From: DATHSY01 sp046729855
Lineage (GTDB): Bacteria; Actinomycetota; UBA4738; HRBIN12
Assembly (NCBI GenBank): GCA_046729855.1
Contig: JBKPHM010000064.1
Span: 1 to 64,000, forward strand
DNA length: 64,000 nucleotides
Direction of reading: 5' to 3'
The stretch's first letter is position 1, and every line of letters starts with the position of its first letter. The position numbers and the translations under genes are program-made. The notes beneath the pieces are model-generated. The model ran no database searches. It was not told where the DNA came from and worked only from the letters and a program-made list of their open reading frames with translations. Positions 16,789-24,645 of this stretch are shown here, in pieces.

Positions 16789-17517
16789 TCACGCCTCGCA
16801 TGCGACCACGTCCTCGCCGTTCACGCAGACATCCCCGCCGCCGCCGTCACCGTCGCGACCGCCGTTGAGGACGTCCGTGTCCGCCCCGCCATCCAGCCGG
16901 TCCGAGTTGTCGTTGCCGAAGATCCGGTCGTCGCCGGTGCCCCCGTTCAACCTGTCTGAGCCGACGTTGCCCGACAGGTAGTCGCCGCCGGGCCCGCCGT
17001 CCACCGAATCGTTGCCGCCCCACCCGTCGATCGAGTCGCTGCCGGCACCGCCGTGGAGGTCGTCGTCGCCCCGCTGCCCGATCAGGTCGTCGACGCCCGC
17101 GTTGCCGTAGATCGTGTCCGCGGCGGCGTCCCCTCCCCCGCCCGTGAGCTGGTCGTCGCCGGGGCCGCCCTGCAGCAGATCGTCGTCGTCGCGGCCGTAG
17201 ATCCCGTCGTGCCCCCGGCCCCCGAAGATCACGTCCCGCCCGGCGTCGCCGTACAGCGCGTCGCTCCCGTCGTTGCCGCAGATGATGTCTGCACTGGGGC
17301 CGCCGTTGATCACGTCGTTGCCTCCGAGCCCCGCGATCACGTCCCGACCGCCGGTCCCGTCGATGACGTCGCGGTCGGCCGTCCCGACGATCGTGACCTC
17401 CTCGCCGTCGCACGTCGGGGATCCCGTCTGCGCGCCGGCCGATCCGGCATCGATTGCGACGAGCGAGATCGTGGCGCTCGCGACGAGCATCGCGCCGGTC
17501 GCGCGTCGCCTCAGCAC
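16789..17517 (-). CDS. Exported RTX-like calcium-binding repeat protein
   Basis: 242 residues from GTG 17517 (ATG 17490 is an alternative). An N-terminal signal (MLVASATISLVAIDAGSAGA) is followed by about 18 tandem nonapeptides of the GGxGxDxhx type, for example GGRDVIAGLGGNDVINGG and GGTGDDRIFGNDNSDRLDGG. Such repeats fold into a parallel beta roll that binds calcium outside the cell. No toxin, lipase or protease domain is attached, so this is a repeat-only protein closed by a Cys pair (DVCVNG, VVACEA). Its start overlaps the end of uppS, an odd partner for an exported protein. Confidence 0.82.
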   Translation of the reverse strand: MLRRRATGAMLVASATISLVAIDAGSAGAQTGSPTCDGEEVTIVGTADRDVIDGTGGRDVIAGLGGNDVINGGPSADIICGNDGSDALYGDAGRDVIFGGRGHDGIYGRDDDDLLQGGPGDDQLTGGGGDAAADTIYGNAGVDDLIGQRGDDDLHGGAGSDSIDGWGGNDSVDGGPGGDYLSGNVGSDRLNGGTGDDRIFGNDNSDRLDGGADTDVLNGGRDGDGGGGDVCVNGEDVVACEA

Positions 17518-18257
17518 TCGTCGTCGGGGACGGCGCCGAACCTGCGTGATCGCTTCTGGTAGTCGCGGATCGCCTCGAACAGGTGCTCGCGGTTGAAGTC
17601 CGGCCACAGCACCGGAGTGAACCACAACTCCGCGTACGCGGCCTGCCAGAGCAGGAAATTCGAGATGCGCTGTTCGCCGCTCGTGCGGATGATGAGGTCG
17701 GGGTCGGGCATGTCAGGACGATAGAGCCGGCTCGCGATGCTCTCGGGGGAGAGCTTCTCGCCGCCCAGGCGCCCCGCGTCGTGGTCGGCCAGCAGCCGCC
17801 GCACCGCGTCGGCGATCTCGGTTCGCCCGCCGTAGTTGAACGCCATCGTGAGCGTCGTGCCGGTGTTGTCCCGCGTCATCTCCTCCGAGATGTGCATCTC
17901 GCGGAGCACCGACCGTGGGACGCGCCAGTCGCGCCGTCCGAGGAACCGGATCCGCACGTTCATCTCGTGGAGCTCTTGACGGCGTCGGCGGAGCAGGCCG
18001 CGGTTGAAGCCCATCAGGTACGAGACCTCGGGCTTGGGACGGTTCCAGTTCTCCGTCGAGAACGCGTAGAGCGTGAGCCAGCGCAGCCCGACGTCGACGG
18101 CGCCCTCGACCGTGTCGAACATCGCTGCCTCGCCGGCCGCGTGCCCCTCCGTCCTCGGAAGGCCCCGCTGGGTCGCCCACCGACCGTTGCCGTCCATCAC
18201 GATCCCGACGTGGTGCGGCAGCCGTTCCCGGTCGAGGTCGTGGAGGTACGTACTCAT
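17511..18257 (-). CDS. uppS: Polyprenyl diphosphate synthase (UppS-type)
   Basis: Cis-prenyltransferase that builds the C50/C55 lipid carrier for peptidoglycan and other wall polymers. 248 residues from ATG 18257. Signature elements: catalytic Asp in HVGIVMDGNGRWATQRG, then FSTENWNRP, LTMAFNYGGR, and the C-terminal LIIRTSGEQRISNFLLWQ. The start overlaps the recO stop by four bases. recO-uppS adjacency is a conserved actinobacterial feature. Confidence 0.97.
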   Translation of the reverse strand: MSTYLHDLDRERLPHHVGIVMDGNGRWATQRGLPRTEGHAAGEAAMFDTVEGAVDVGLRWLTLYAFSTENWNRPKPEVSYLMGFNRGLLRRRRQELHEMNVRIRFLGRRDWRVPRSVLREMHISEEMTRDNTGTTLTMAFNYGGRTEIADAVRRLLADHDAGRLGGEKLSPESIASRLYRPDMPDPDLIIRTSGEQRISNFLLWQAAYAELWFTPVLWPDFNREHLFEAIRDYQKRSRRFGAVPDDEC

Positions 18258-18994
18258 GGCACGGAGCTCCGGACGAGCATCGGCAGCGACCGGATCCGCC
18301 GCTCCAGGTGGTACTCGGCGAACCCGAACAGCAGCCCACGGGCCTCTCGCCGCACCAGCGGGTCGGTGGTCGCCTCCCCCGCCGCCACCAGGTCCCCCGT
18401 CGCCAGAGACGCCAGAACGCCGAGTGCCTCGGCGGAGACCGAACCGGCGTCGGGGTCGGCGCACGCCGAACAGACGGCGCCACCCTGGCCGCTCGCGAAC
18501 AGCCGCGGCTGCGGCCGCCCACAAACCGCGCAAGCCGTGAGGCTCGGATGGAAGCCGGACAGCGAGAGAAGCTTCAGCAGGAACGACTCCGCGACCGCCG
18601 CCGGATCGGCCGGGCTCGTGTCGAGCACGCGGATGCCCGAGAGCAAGAGCAGAAACAGCCGGACGTTGCGCTCGTGCTCCTCGGCGACCTTGTCGACGGC
18701 CTCGAGCATCGTCTCGCCAGCCGCGAACAGATCGAGATCCCGCCGGAGGCCCATGAACGGGCTGATGATCTCGGCCTGGCTGATCGTGTCGAGCGACCCA
18801 CGCCCCCGGTAGAGCATCAGCGAGACGTGCGTGAACGGCTCGAGGCGGGCCCCGAACCGGCTGGTCGTCTTGCGGATGCCGTGCGCGACGGCGCGAACCT
18901 TGCCGGCGCCCTGGGTCATGACCGTGACGATCTTGTCCGCCTCGCCCAGCTTGGCCGACCGCAGGACGATGCCTTGTTCCTTGTAGAGGGGCAT
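18254..18994 (-). CDS. recO: DNA repair protein RecO
   Basis: Recombination mediator that helps RecA load on SSB-coated single-stranded DNA (RecFOR pathway). 246 residues with the N-terminal OB fold (QGIVLRSAKLGEADKIVTVM) and the C-terminal zinc site: CAVCGRP and CSACADP provide four cysteines. Coupled to uppS by an ATGA overlap. In related genomes era usually lies close upstream; here the deoC-dehydrogenase module separates era from recO. Confidence 0.95.
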   Translation of the reverse strand: MPLYKEQGIVLRSAKLGEADKIVTVMTQGAGKVRAVAHGIRKTTSRFGARLEPFTHVSLMLYRGRGSLDTISQAEIISPFMGLRRDLDLFAAGETMLEAVDKVAEEHERNVRLFLLLLSGIRVLDTSPADPAAVAESFLLKLLSLSGFHPSLTACAVCGRPQPRLFASGQGGAVCSACADPDAGSVSAEALGVLASLATGDLVAAGEATTDPLVRREARGLLFGFAEYHLERRIRSLPMLVRSSVP

Positions 18995-19063
18995 CGTCCG
19001 ATCGTACCCCGCGCCCCGCGGCCGATCGGCGAGGCGGGTTTGCGATCGTGTGAAGAATCGCGG

Positions 19064-19924
19064 CTACGCGCCGATCGGATGCCAGACGGTCTTGAACTCC
19101 ATCAGCGCGGTGACGTCGTACGGGCTCTGCGCTTCGTCGCCGAACGGATCGACATCCACGGCTCGAACGATGCGCTTGACGTTGTCGGCGGCCGCGCGCT
19201 CGACATCGGCGACGAGGTCGGCCGGCACGCCGGTGACGTCGATCGCGTTCACGTCCATGTGGGCGGCGAGCCACGGAACGAGCTCGGCCGTTTGGCCGGT
19301 CAGGATGTTCACAACCCCGCCGGGCACGTCGGAGGTCGCGAGGACCTCGCCGAGCGATACCGCCGGCAACGGTGAGCGTTCGCTCGCGATCACCACGGCG
19401 GTGTTGCCGGAGACGATGGCCGGAGCGAGGCGCGACACCAGCCCGAGGAGCGACCGGTCCTGCGGCGCGACGATCCCCACCACGCCGGTCGGCTCGGGGA
19501 TCGTGAAGTTGAAGTACGGGCCGGCGATCGAATTGGTGCCGCCCATCACCTGCGTGACCTTGTCCGCCCAGCCCGCGTACCAGACCCATCGGTCGATCGC
19601 CGCCGAGACTCCACGCGCCGGGTCGCTCGCACCCGCATCGGCGAGTTCGCTCTCGAGCTGTGCGCGGCGGCCCTCCATCAGCTCGGCCACGCGGTACAGG
19701 ATCTGGCCCCGGTTGTAGGCCGTCCGGCCGGACCACCCGGGGAACGCCGACCGGGCCGCCCTGATGGCGTCGCGCAGGTCCTTCCGCGACGCGCGCGCCG
19801 TCCACGCGAGCAGCCGGCCGTCGTGCGAATGCACCTCGTAGGAGCGTCCCGACTCGCTCCGCGGGAACTCGCCGCCGATGAACAGCTTCGCGGTTCGACG
19901 GACGTCGAGCCGCTCGTCCGTCAC
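19064..19924 (-). CDS. Short aldehyde dehydrogenase-like protein without catalytic half
   Basis: 286 residues, about 60 percent of a normal aldehyde dehydrogenase. It matches the N-terminal NAD-binding part: LFIGGEFPRSESGRSYEV, AARSAFPGWSGRTAYNRGQI, then PTGVVGIVAPQDRSLLG and SRLAPAIVSGNTAVV. It ends before the region that would carry the catalytic cysteine and I see no equivalent Cys, so it should be inactive on its own. It overlaps the full-length dehydrogenase gene by four bases (GTGA). ALDH16-type enzymes are a fusion of an active ALDH with a second, degenerate ALDH domain; this pair looks like the unfused version with a shortened second part. A structural partner role is inferred. Confidence 0.8.
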   Translation of the reverse strand: MTDERLDVRRTAKLFIGGEFPRSESGRSYEVHSHDGRLLAWTARASRKDLRDAIRAARSAFPGWSGRTAYNRGQILYRVAELMEGRRAQLESELADAGASDPARGVSAAIDRWVWYAGWADKVTQVMGGTNSIAGPYFNFTIPEPTGVVGIVAPQDRSLLGLVSRLAPAIVSGNTAVVIASERSPLPAVSLGEVLATSDVPGGVVNILTGQTAELVPWLAAHMDVNAIDVTGVPADLVADVERAAADNVKRIVRAVDVDPFGDEAQSPYDVTALMEFKTVWHPIGA

Positions 19925-21390
19925 GACGAGCCTCCGTCGAGCTCGAGGTAGGGCTCCAGACCCTGGAGGCCACCTTCGCGACCGAACCCGCTCTCCTTGT
20001 AGCCGCCGAACGGCGAGCCCGGGTCGAACCGATTGAACGTGTTCGCCCATACGACGCCGGCCCGCATCCGCTCGGCGATCCATAGAATCCGCGAGCCCTT
20101 CTCGGTCCAGACACCCGCGGACAGCCCATACGGCGTGTTGTTCGCCTTCTCGACGGCCTCGTCCGGCGTGCGGAACGTGAGGATCGACAGGACCGGCCCG
20201 AAGATCTCTTCGCGCGCGATCCGGTGCGACTGGGAGACGTTGGTGAACAGCGTCGGGCGGAACCAGAAGCCCCGCTCGGGCAGGTGACACTCGGGTTGAT
20301 ACATCTCGGCGCCCTCGCTGACGCCCGACGCAACGAGCTCCTCGATCTTCGAGAGCTGCTGTCGTGAGTTGATCGCGCCAACGTCCGTGTTCTTGTCGAG
20401 CGGGTCGCCGACGCGGAGCGTCTGGAGCCGGTCTTTCAACTTCTCGAGCAGCGGCTCGAACACCGACTCCTGAACGAGCAAGCGCGAGCCGGCGCAGCAC
20501 ACGTGACCCTGGTTGAAGAAGATGCCGTTGATCACGCCCTCGACCGCCTGATCCAGTGGCGCGTCCTCGAAGATGATGTTGGCGGCCTTCCCGCCGAGCT
20601 CCAGCGTGAGACGCTTGCCGGTGCCTGCCGTCGCGCGCCTGATGATCTTGCCGACCTCCGTCGAACCCGTGAACGCGATCTTGTTCACGTCGCCGTGCTC
20701 GACGAGTGCGGAACCCGTCTCCCCCGCACCGGTCACGATGCTCACGACGCCCGGCGGTAAGTCCGCCTCCTGGATAACCTGCGCGAGCAGCAACGCGGTG
20801 AGCGGCGTCGTCTCCGCCGGCTTGAGGACGGCCGTGTTGCCCGTCGCGAGCGCGGGCGCGAGCTTCCACGAGGCCATCAGCAGTGGGAAGTTCCACGGGA
20901 TGATCTGGCCGGCGACGCCGAGCGGCCGCGGCCGTCGGTTCGGGAACGCGTACTCGAGCTTGTCGGCCCAGCCCGCGTAATAGAAGAAGTGCGCGGCCGC
21001 CAGCGGAATGTCGACGTCCCGCGACTCCGTGATCGGCTTGCCGCCGTCGATCGTCTCGAGGACGGCAAACTCGCGAGCGCGCTCCTGGAGCTGCCGCGCG
21101 ATCCGGAAGAGGTACTTCGCCCGCGCGCTCCCGGGTACCTCCCGCCAGCGGTCGACGTAGGCGGTCCGCGCCGCCTGGACCGCGAGGTCGACGTCCTCGG
21201 GCCCGGCCTCCGCGACCGCGGCGAGCGTCTCCTCGGTCGCCGGGTTGATCGTCTCGAAATACCGGCCGCTCTTCGGCTCGACGAACTCACCGTCGATGAA
21301 GAGCCCGTACCGGTCGTCGATCCGGACGATGTCGGTCGCCTCACGGGCAACCGCGTACTCCCAGGGGACGGTCTTCTCGATCGCGCCCAT
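19921..21390 (-). CDS. Aldehyde dehydrogenase
   Basis: 489 residues from ATG 21390. NAD(P)-dependent oxidation of an aldehyde to the acid. Visible: substrate tunnel segment GQIIPWNFPLLMASWKLAPA, Lys of NTAVLKPAETTP, cofactor loop FTGSTEVGK, base Glu in LTLELGGKAAN, and the catalytic Cys in NQGHVCCAGSRLLV. The deoC gene upstream releases acetaldehyde when it splits deoxyribose 5-phosphate, so acetaldehyde is the likely substrate. The ATG overlaps by one base (TGATG) the stop of a stranded deoC 3' end, which indicates that the two genes were once directly coupled. Confidence 0.93.
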   Translation of the reverse strand: MGAIEKTVPWEYAVAREATDIVRIDDRYGLFIDGEFVEPKSGRYFETINPATEETLAAVAEAGPEDVDLAVQAARTAYVDRWREVPGSARAKYLFRIARQLQERAREFAVLETIDGGKPITESRDVDIPLAAAHFFYYAGWADKLEYAFPNRRPRPLGVAGQIIPWNFPLLMASWKLAPALATGNTAVLKPAETTPLTALLLAQVIQEADLPPGVVSIVTGAGETGSALVEHGDVNKIAFTGSTEVGKIIRRATAGTGKRLTLELGGKAANIIFEDAPLDQAVEGVINGIFFNQGHVCCAGSRLLVQESVFEPLLEKLKDRLQTLRVGDPLDKNTDVGAINSRQQLSKIEELVASGVSEGAEMYQPECHLPERGFWFRPTLFTNVSQSHRIAREEIFGPVLSILTFRTPDEAVEKANNTPYGLSAGVWTEKGSRILWIAERMRAGVVWANTFNRFDPGSPFGGYKESGFGREGGLQGLEPYLELDGGSS

Positions 21391-21443
21391 CAGTCGATTG
21401 TGAAGTAAGCAGCGCCGGCGTACCGGCCGATGCGTTCCTCGTC
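21390..21443 (-). pseudogene. Stranded 3' end of a deoC gene
   Basis: The frame ending at 21390 reads DEERIGRYAGAAYFTID then stop, against DKERTGRYAGADYFTID at the end of the intact deoC 0.8 kb upstream. The DNA differs at several third positions as well as at four residues, so this is not a recent copy: it was a functional coding end that diverged, or it came from a related allele. Upstream of this piece the frame loses all similarity to DeoC. Confidence 0.78.
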
Positions 21444-22242
21444 GGACACGAAGGGAAGTGTGGCGCATGGGTACCCGAGGCACAAGGGTTGCCGGCCGAG
21501 ACCACCACCCTTTGCATGAAGCACGTGCGCCTGAGACAGCGTGCCGCCGGCAGATGGGTCCTTACTCAGCTCATCCCATTCGTCGTCTTCGCCAAGCTCA
21601 CCGCTGGGCGCCAGCACCCTCTTGCGCGTGCGATGTCCGCATGTTGTCTTCGCGACACGGTAGCTCGTACACCTCGCCAGTGACGAGGTCCACTTCCTCC
21701 TCGTACTCGTAGCGCTCGGCGCTCGCTGGGTGTCCTCGTGAATGGCCGCCAGAACCTTGCCGCGCCGGAAGCGAACCGAGCACCCGACCCAACAGTGGGG
21801 GAGCTTGGCCCGCACCCCCTGCGCCGGCTCCGACCCGCATGGTCGCCCTGCCTCTCTTCGACTCGAAAGGTGACTCGGTTGGACGTTACGTCCTGCCGCT
21901 TCGACCTTCTGTGCTGAACGTCACGATTTCGATGTGACGTCCATCTCGTCGGCCATGGCCGCTCATCGCCATGAGGAAGGACCTCCTAATCATCCCGACT
22001 CCAGGTCTACGGACGCGGTACTCGAAGGGTTCGCCGACGACCGAGTTCAATCCGGTTCACGAGATTGAGCCCATACCAGCTCGAGCAGCGATGTACTACG
22101 GCGGCTCCGTGCGTAGCCGTCGAATTGTTCGGCCCGATACTCGGCCGGGTCTGTGTTCAGCCCACAGACTGTCGGCGAGTGGCACGAGCGCGAATCCTAC
22201 GACCGGAGCGTCCAAAATGAAGCAGGTGGCAGGTACGCAGCG
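21444..22242. other. 0.8 kb non-coding insertion inside the deoC-dehydrogenase module
   Basis: No gene I can support. One minus-strand frame near 21600-21840 contains an acidic run (YEYEEEVDLVTGEVYELP) that looks protein-like but has no clear start or family. The DNA is less GC-rich than its flanks. Two short palindromes built on ACGT lie at 21881-21893 and 21918-21940. The segment is bounded by two versions of the deoC 3' end and separates deoC from the dehydrogenase gene it should be coupled to. Confidence 0.55.
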
Positions 22243-23208
22243 CTAGTCGATCGTGAAGTAGTCCGCGCCCGCGTACCGGCCGGTGCGTTCCTTGTCGATC
22301 TGCATCAGTACGTCGTTCAGGAGCGAAGACGCTCCGATCCGGAACAGGTCCGGCGTCATCCACTCGGGGCCGAGCGTCTCGTACAGGATCGTCAGATACT
22401 GGATCGCGCTCTTCGACGTCCGAACGCCGCCGGCGGCCTTGAAGCCGATCCTTCGGCCGGTCTCGTGGTGGAACTCGCGGATCGCCTCCATCATGCAGAG
22501 CGCGTCCGGGAGCGAGGCGCCCTTCGGGATCTTGCCGGTCGAGGTCTTGATGAAGTCCGCCCCGGCCGCCATAGCGAGCATGCTGGCCTGCCGCACGCGG
22601 TCGTAGGACCCGAGCTCGCCCACCTCGAGGATCACCTTGAGATGGGCCTCGCCCGCCGCTTCCCGCGCGGCGAGGAGCTCCTCGAACGCGCGCTCGTACT
22701 GACCCGACAGCAACAGCGACCGGTTCAGCACGATGTCGACCTCGTCCGCACCCATGTCGACGACCTCACGGATCTCGAGCAGCCGAGCCTCGAGAGGGGC
22801 CAGCCCGGCCGGGAACCCGCCCGCTACGCTCGCGACGTTGACGCCGGTGCCCTTCAGCTGGCCGACCGCGACGGGCACGAGCTGCGGATACAGACATACG
22901 GCGGCAACCGACGGGATCGAGTCGTCGAGCGGATTCGGCCGGACCGCTTTCGCGCACAAGGCGACGATCTTCCCGGGCGTGTCGGACCCCTCGAGCGTGG
23001 TCAGGTCCATCGACCGGATCGCGAGATTCAGTGCCCAGAGCTTCGACTCACGCTTGATCGAACGCTTCGCCAGCGAGCCGGCGCGCTCCTCCAACCCAAC
23101 GGCATCCACGGCCGTCGTGTCGGCGACGAGCCGGCGGACGTCCCGCCCGCTCAGTGCCGGCGCCGGCGAACGCCTCCGGTGCGTCTCGATCTCGGCTGGC
23201 TGGGCCAT
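22243..23208 (-). CDS. deoC: Deoxyribose-phosphate aldolase
   Basis: Splits 2-deoxyribose 5-phosphate to glyceraldehyde 3-phosphate and acetaldehyde in deoxynucleoside breakdown. 321 residues; the class I aldolase barrel is complete, with the Schiff-base Lys in ADFIKTSTGKIPKGA, the relay Lys in GFKAAGGVRT and the Asp in ADEVDIVLNRSLL. The N-terminus is about 70 residues longer than in short bacterial forms, resembling the long actinobacterial and eukaryotic type. It works with the dehydrogenase pair downstream; cytidine deaminase is encoded just upstream in the next operon, another nucleoside salvage step. Confidence 0.95.
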   Translation of the reverse strand: MAQPAEIETHRRRSPAPALSGRDVRRLVADTTAVDAVGLEERAGSLAKRSIKRESKLWALNLAIRSMDLTTLEGSDTPGKIVALCAKAVRPNPLDDSIPSVAAVCLYPQLVPVAVGQLKGTGVNVASVAGGFPAGLAPLEARLLEIREVVDMGADEVDIVLNRSLLLSGQYERAFEELLAAREAAGEAHLKVILEVGELGSYDRVRQASMLAMAAGADFIKTSTGKIPKGASLPDALCMMEAIREFHHETGRRIGFKAAGGVRTSKSAIQYLTILYETLGPEWMTPDLFRIGASSLLNDVLMQIDKERTGRYAGADYFTID

Positions 23209-23362
23209 CGGCCCCTCCGCAATGGATTCGGATCGATGCTAACCGACGAGGAGCGGCCGAGCGACGTGAGGGCCGGGAGACGCGTCGGCGTAGGAAGCCC
23301 CCCTTCCCCGTCGCGCCGGACGTGCGGGCACGCCGTTTTGGCCGTAGGACACCACGAAACGA

Positions 23363-24238
23363 TCAGAAACCGAGGCGCTGGAGGGCCTTGGGGTCGCGCT
23401 GCCACTCCTTCAGGACCTTCACGCGGAGGTCGAGGAAGACCTTGGTCCCGAGGAGCGGCTCCATCTGCTCGCGGGCCTTCGAGCCGATCGTCTTCAGCGT
23501 CTCGCCTCCTCGGCCGATCACGATCCCTTTCTGAGAGTCGCGTTCGACGATGAGGTTCGCGTGGACCCGGACCAGGGCGTCCTCGCGATCGAGGTCCTCG
23601 ACGACGACGGCGATCGAATGTGGAACCTCCTCGCGCGTCACGGCGAGTGCCTGCTCGCGGATCAGCTCAGCCAGGCGCTCCTCGAGCGGCACGTCAGTCA
23701 CCTCGTCCGGCGAGTACAGCGGCGGACCCTCGGGCAGCCGCTCGACGATAAGGTCGTGGAGCAGCCCCAGGCCCGTGCCGATCTTCGCGCTGACCGGGAC
23801 GATCTCGTCGAAGGCACCGAGCTCCGACGCGGCCTGGAGCTGCGGGACCTCCTTACGGCCACGCACCGCGTCGATCTTGTTCACCGCGCAGAGCTTCGGC
23901 ACCACGTGCGGCACGACCTGCTGCTCGTACACGAACGCGTCTCCTCGGCCGACGCCGGCGGCCGCATCGACGACCAGGACGATCGCGTCGACACCCTCGG
24001 TGGACTCCCCGACGATCTCGTTCATCCGCGAGCCGAGCGCGGTCCGCGGCTTGTGGAACCCGGGGGTATCGACGAACACGACCTGCGCCTCGTCGGTCGA
24101 GACGATCCCGCGGATACCGCGGCGCGTCGTCTGCGGCTTGTCCGAGACGATCGCGACCTTCTCGCCGACGATCGCGTTCACGAGCGTCGACTTGCCGACG
24201 TTCGGCCGGCCGACGACCGCGACGATCCCGGACCTCAC
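23363..24238 (-). CDS. era: GTPase Era
   Basis: Ribosome-assembly GTPase that binds the 3' end of 16S rRNA. 291 residues from GTG 24238, overlapping the cdd stop. G1 is VGRPNVGKSTLVNA, the switch region has KPQTTRRGIRGI, G3 is VDTPGFHKPR and G4 is AVNKIDAV. The C-terminal KH domain follows, with GIVIGRGGETLKTIGSKARE. Complete and of normal length. It is last in the phoH-ybeY-CNNM-cdd-era run, each gene overlapping the next by a few bases. Confidence 0.97.
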   Translation of the reverse strand: MRSGIVAVVGRPNVGKSTLVNAIVGEKVAIVSDKPQTTRRGIRGIVSTDEAQVVFVDTPGFHKPRTALGSRMNEIVGESTEGVDAIVLVVDAAAGVGRGDAFVYEQQVVPHVVPKLCAVNKIDAVRGRKEVPQLQAASELGAFDEIVPVSAKIGTGLGLLHDLIVERLPEGPPLYSPDEVTDVPLEERLAELIREQALAVTREEVPHSIAVVVEDLDREDALVRVHANLIVERDSQKGIVIGRGGETLKTIGSKAREQMEPLLGTKVFLDLRVKVLKEWQRDPKALQRLGF

Positions 24239-24645
24239 GACAGGAGGTCTTCGGGGCCGAACGCGTCGGGGAGGAGGTCCTCGAGGGCCCACATCACGCG
24301 CGTGCCGCCTGGCGTCTCGGCGATCACCAGGGACGAGCGCCCGAACTCCCACAGCACCTGCCGGCACCCGCCGCACGGCGGCGTCGGCCGGTCCTCGTCC
24401 CCGACCACTGCGACGGCATCGATCGTCCGCCGGCCATCGAGGACCGCGGCGGCCACGGCGTTCCGCTCCGCGCACACGCGGAGCGGGTACGAGGCGTTCT
24501 CGACGTTCGCGCCGCGGGAGATCTGGCCATCGGCCAGTACCGCGGCGCCGACCTGGAACCGGCTGTACGGCGCATAGGCCTTTTCGCGCATGTCCTTCGC
24601 CGCCGCGACCAGGCGGTCGATCGTTTCGACGTCGTCGGGCCTCAC
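24235..24645 (-). CDS. cdd: Cytidine deaminase
   Basis: Deaminates cytidine and deoxycytidine to the uridine forms. 136 residues, the tetrameric short type. Zinc ligands and catalytic Glu are in CAERNAVAAA and PCGGCRQVLWEF, and YAPYSRFQVGAAVL is the usual N-terminal signature. GTG 24645 overlaps the stop of the CNNM gene; its own stop overlaps era. The cdd-era junction is common in Gram-positive bacteria. Confidence 0.95.
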   Translation of the reverse strand: MRPDDVETIDRLVAAAKDMREKAYAPYSRFQVGAAVLADGQISRGANVENASYPLRVCAERNAVAAAVLDGRRTIDAVAVVGDEDRPTPPCGGCRQVLWEFGRSSLVIAETPGGTRVMWALEDLLPDAFGPEDLLS

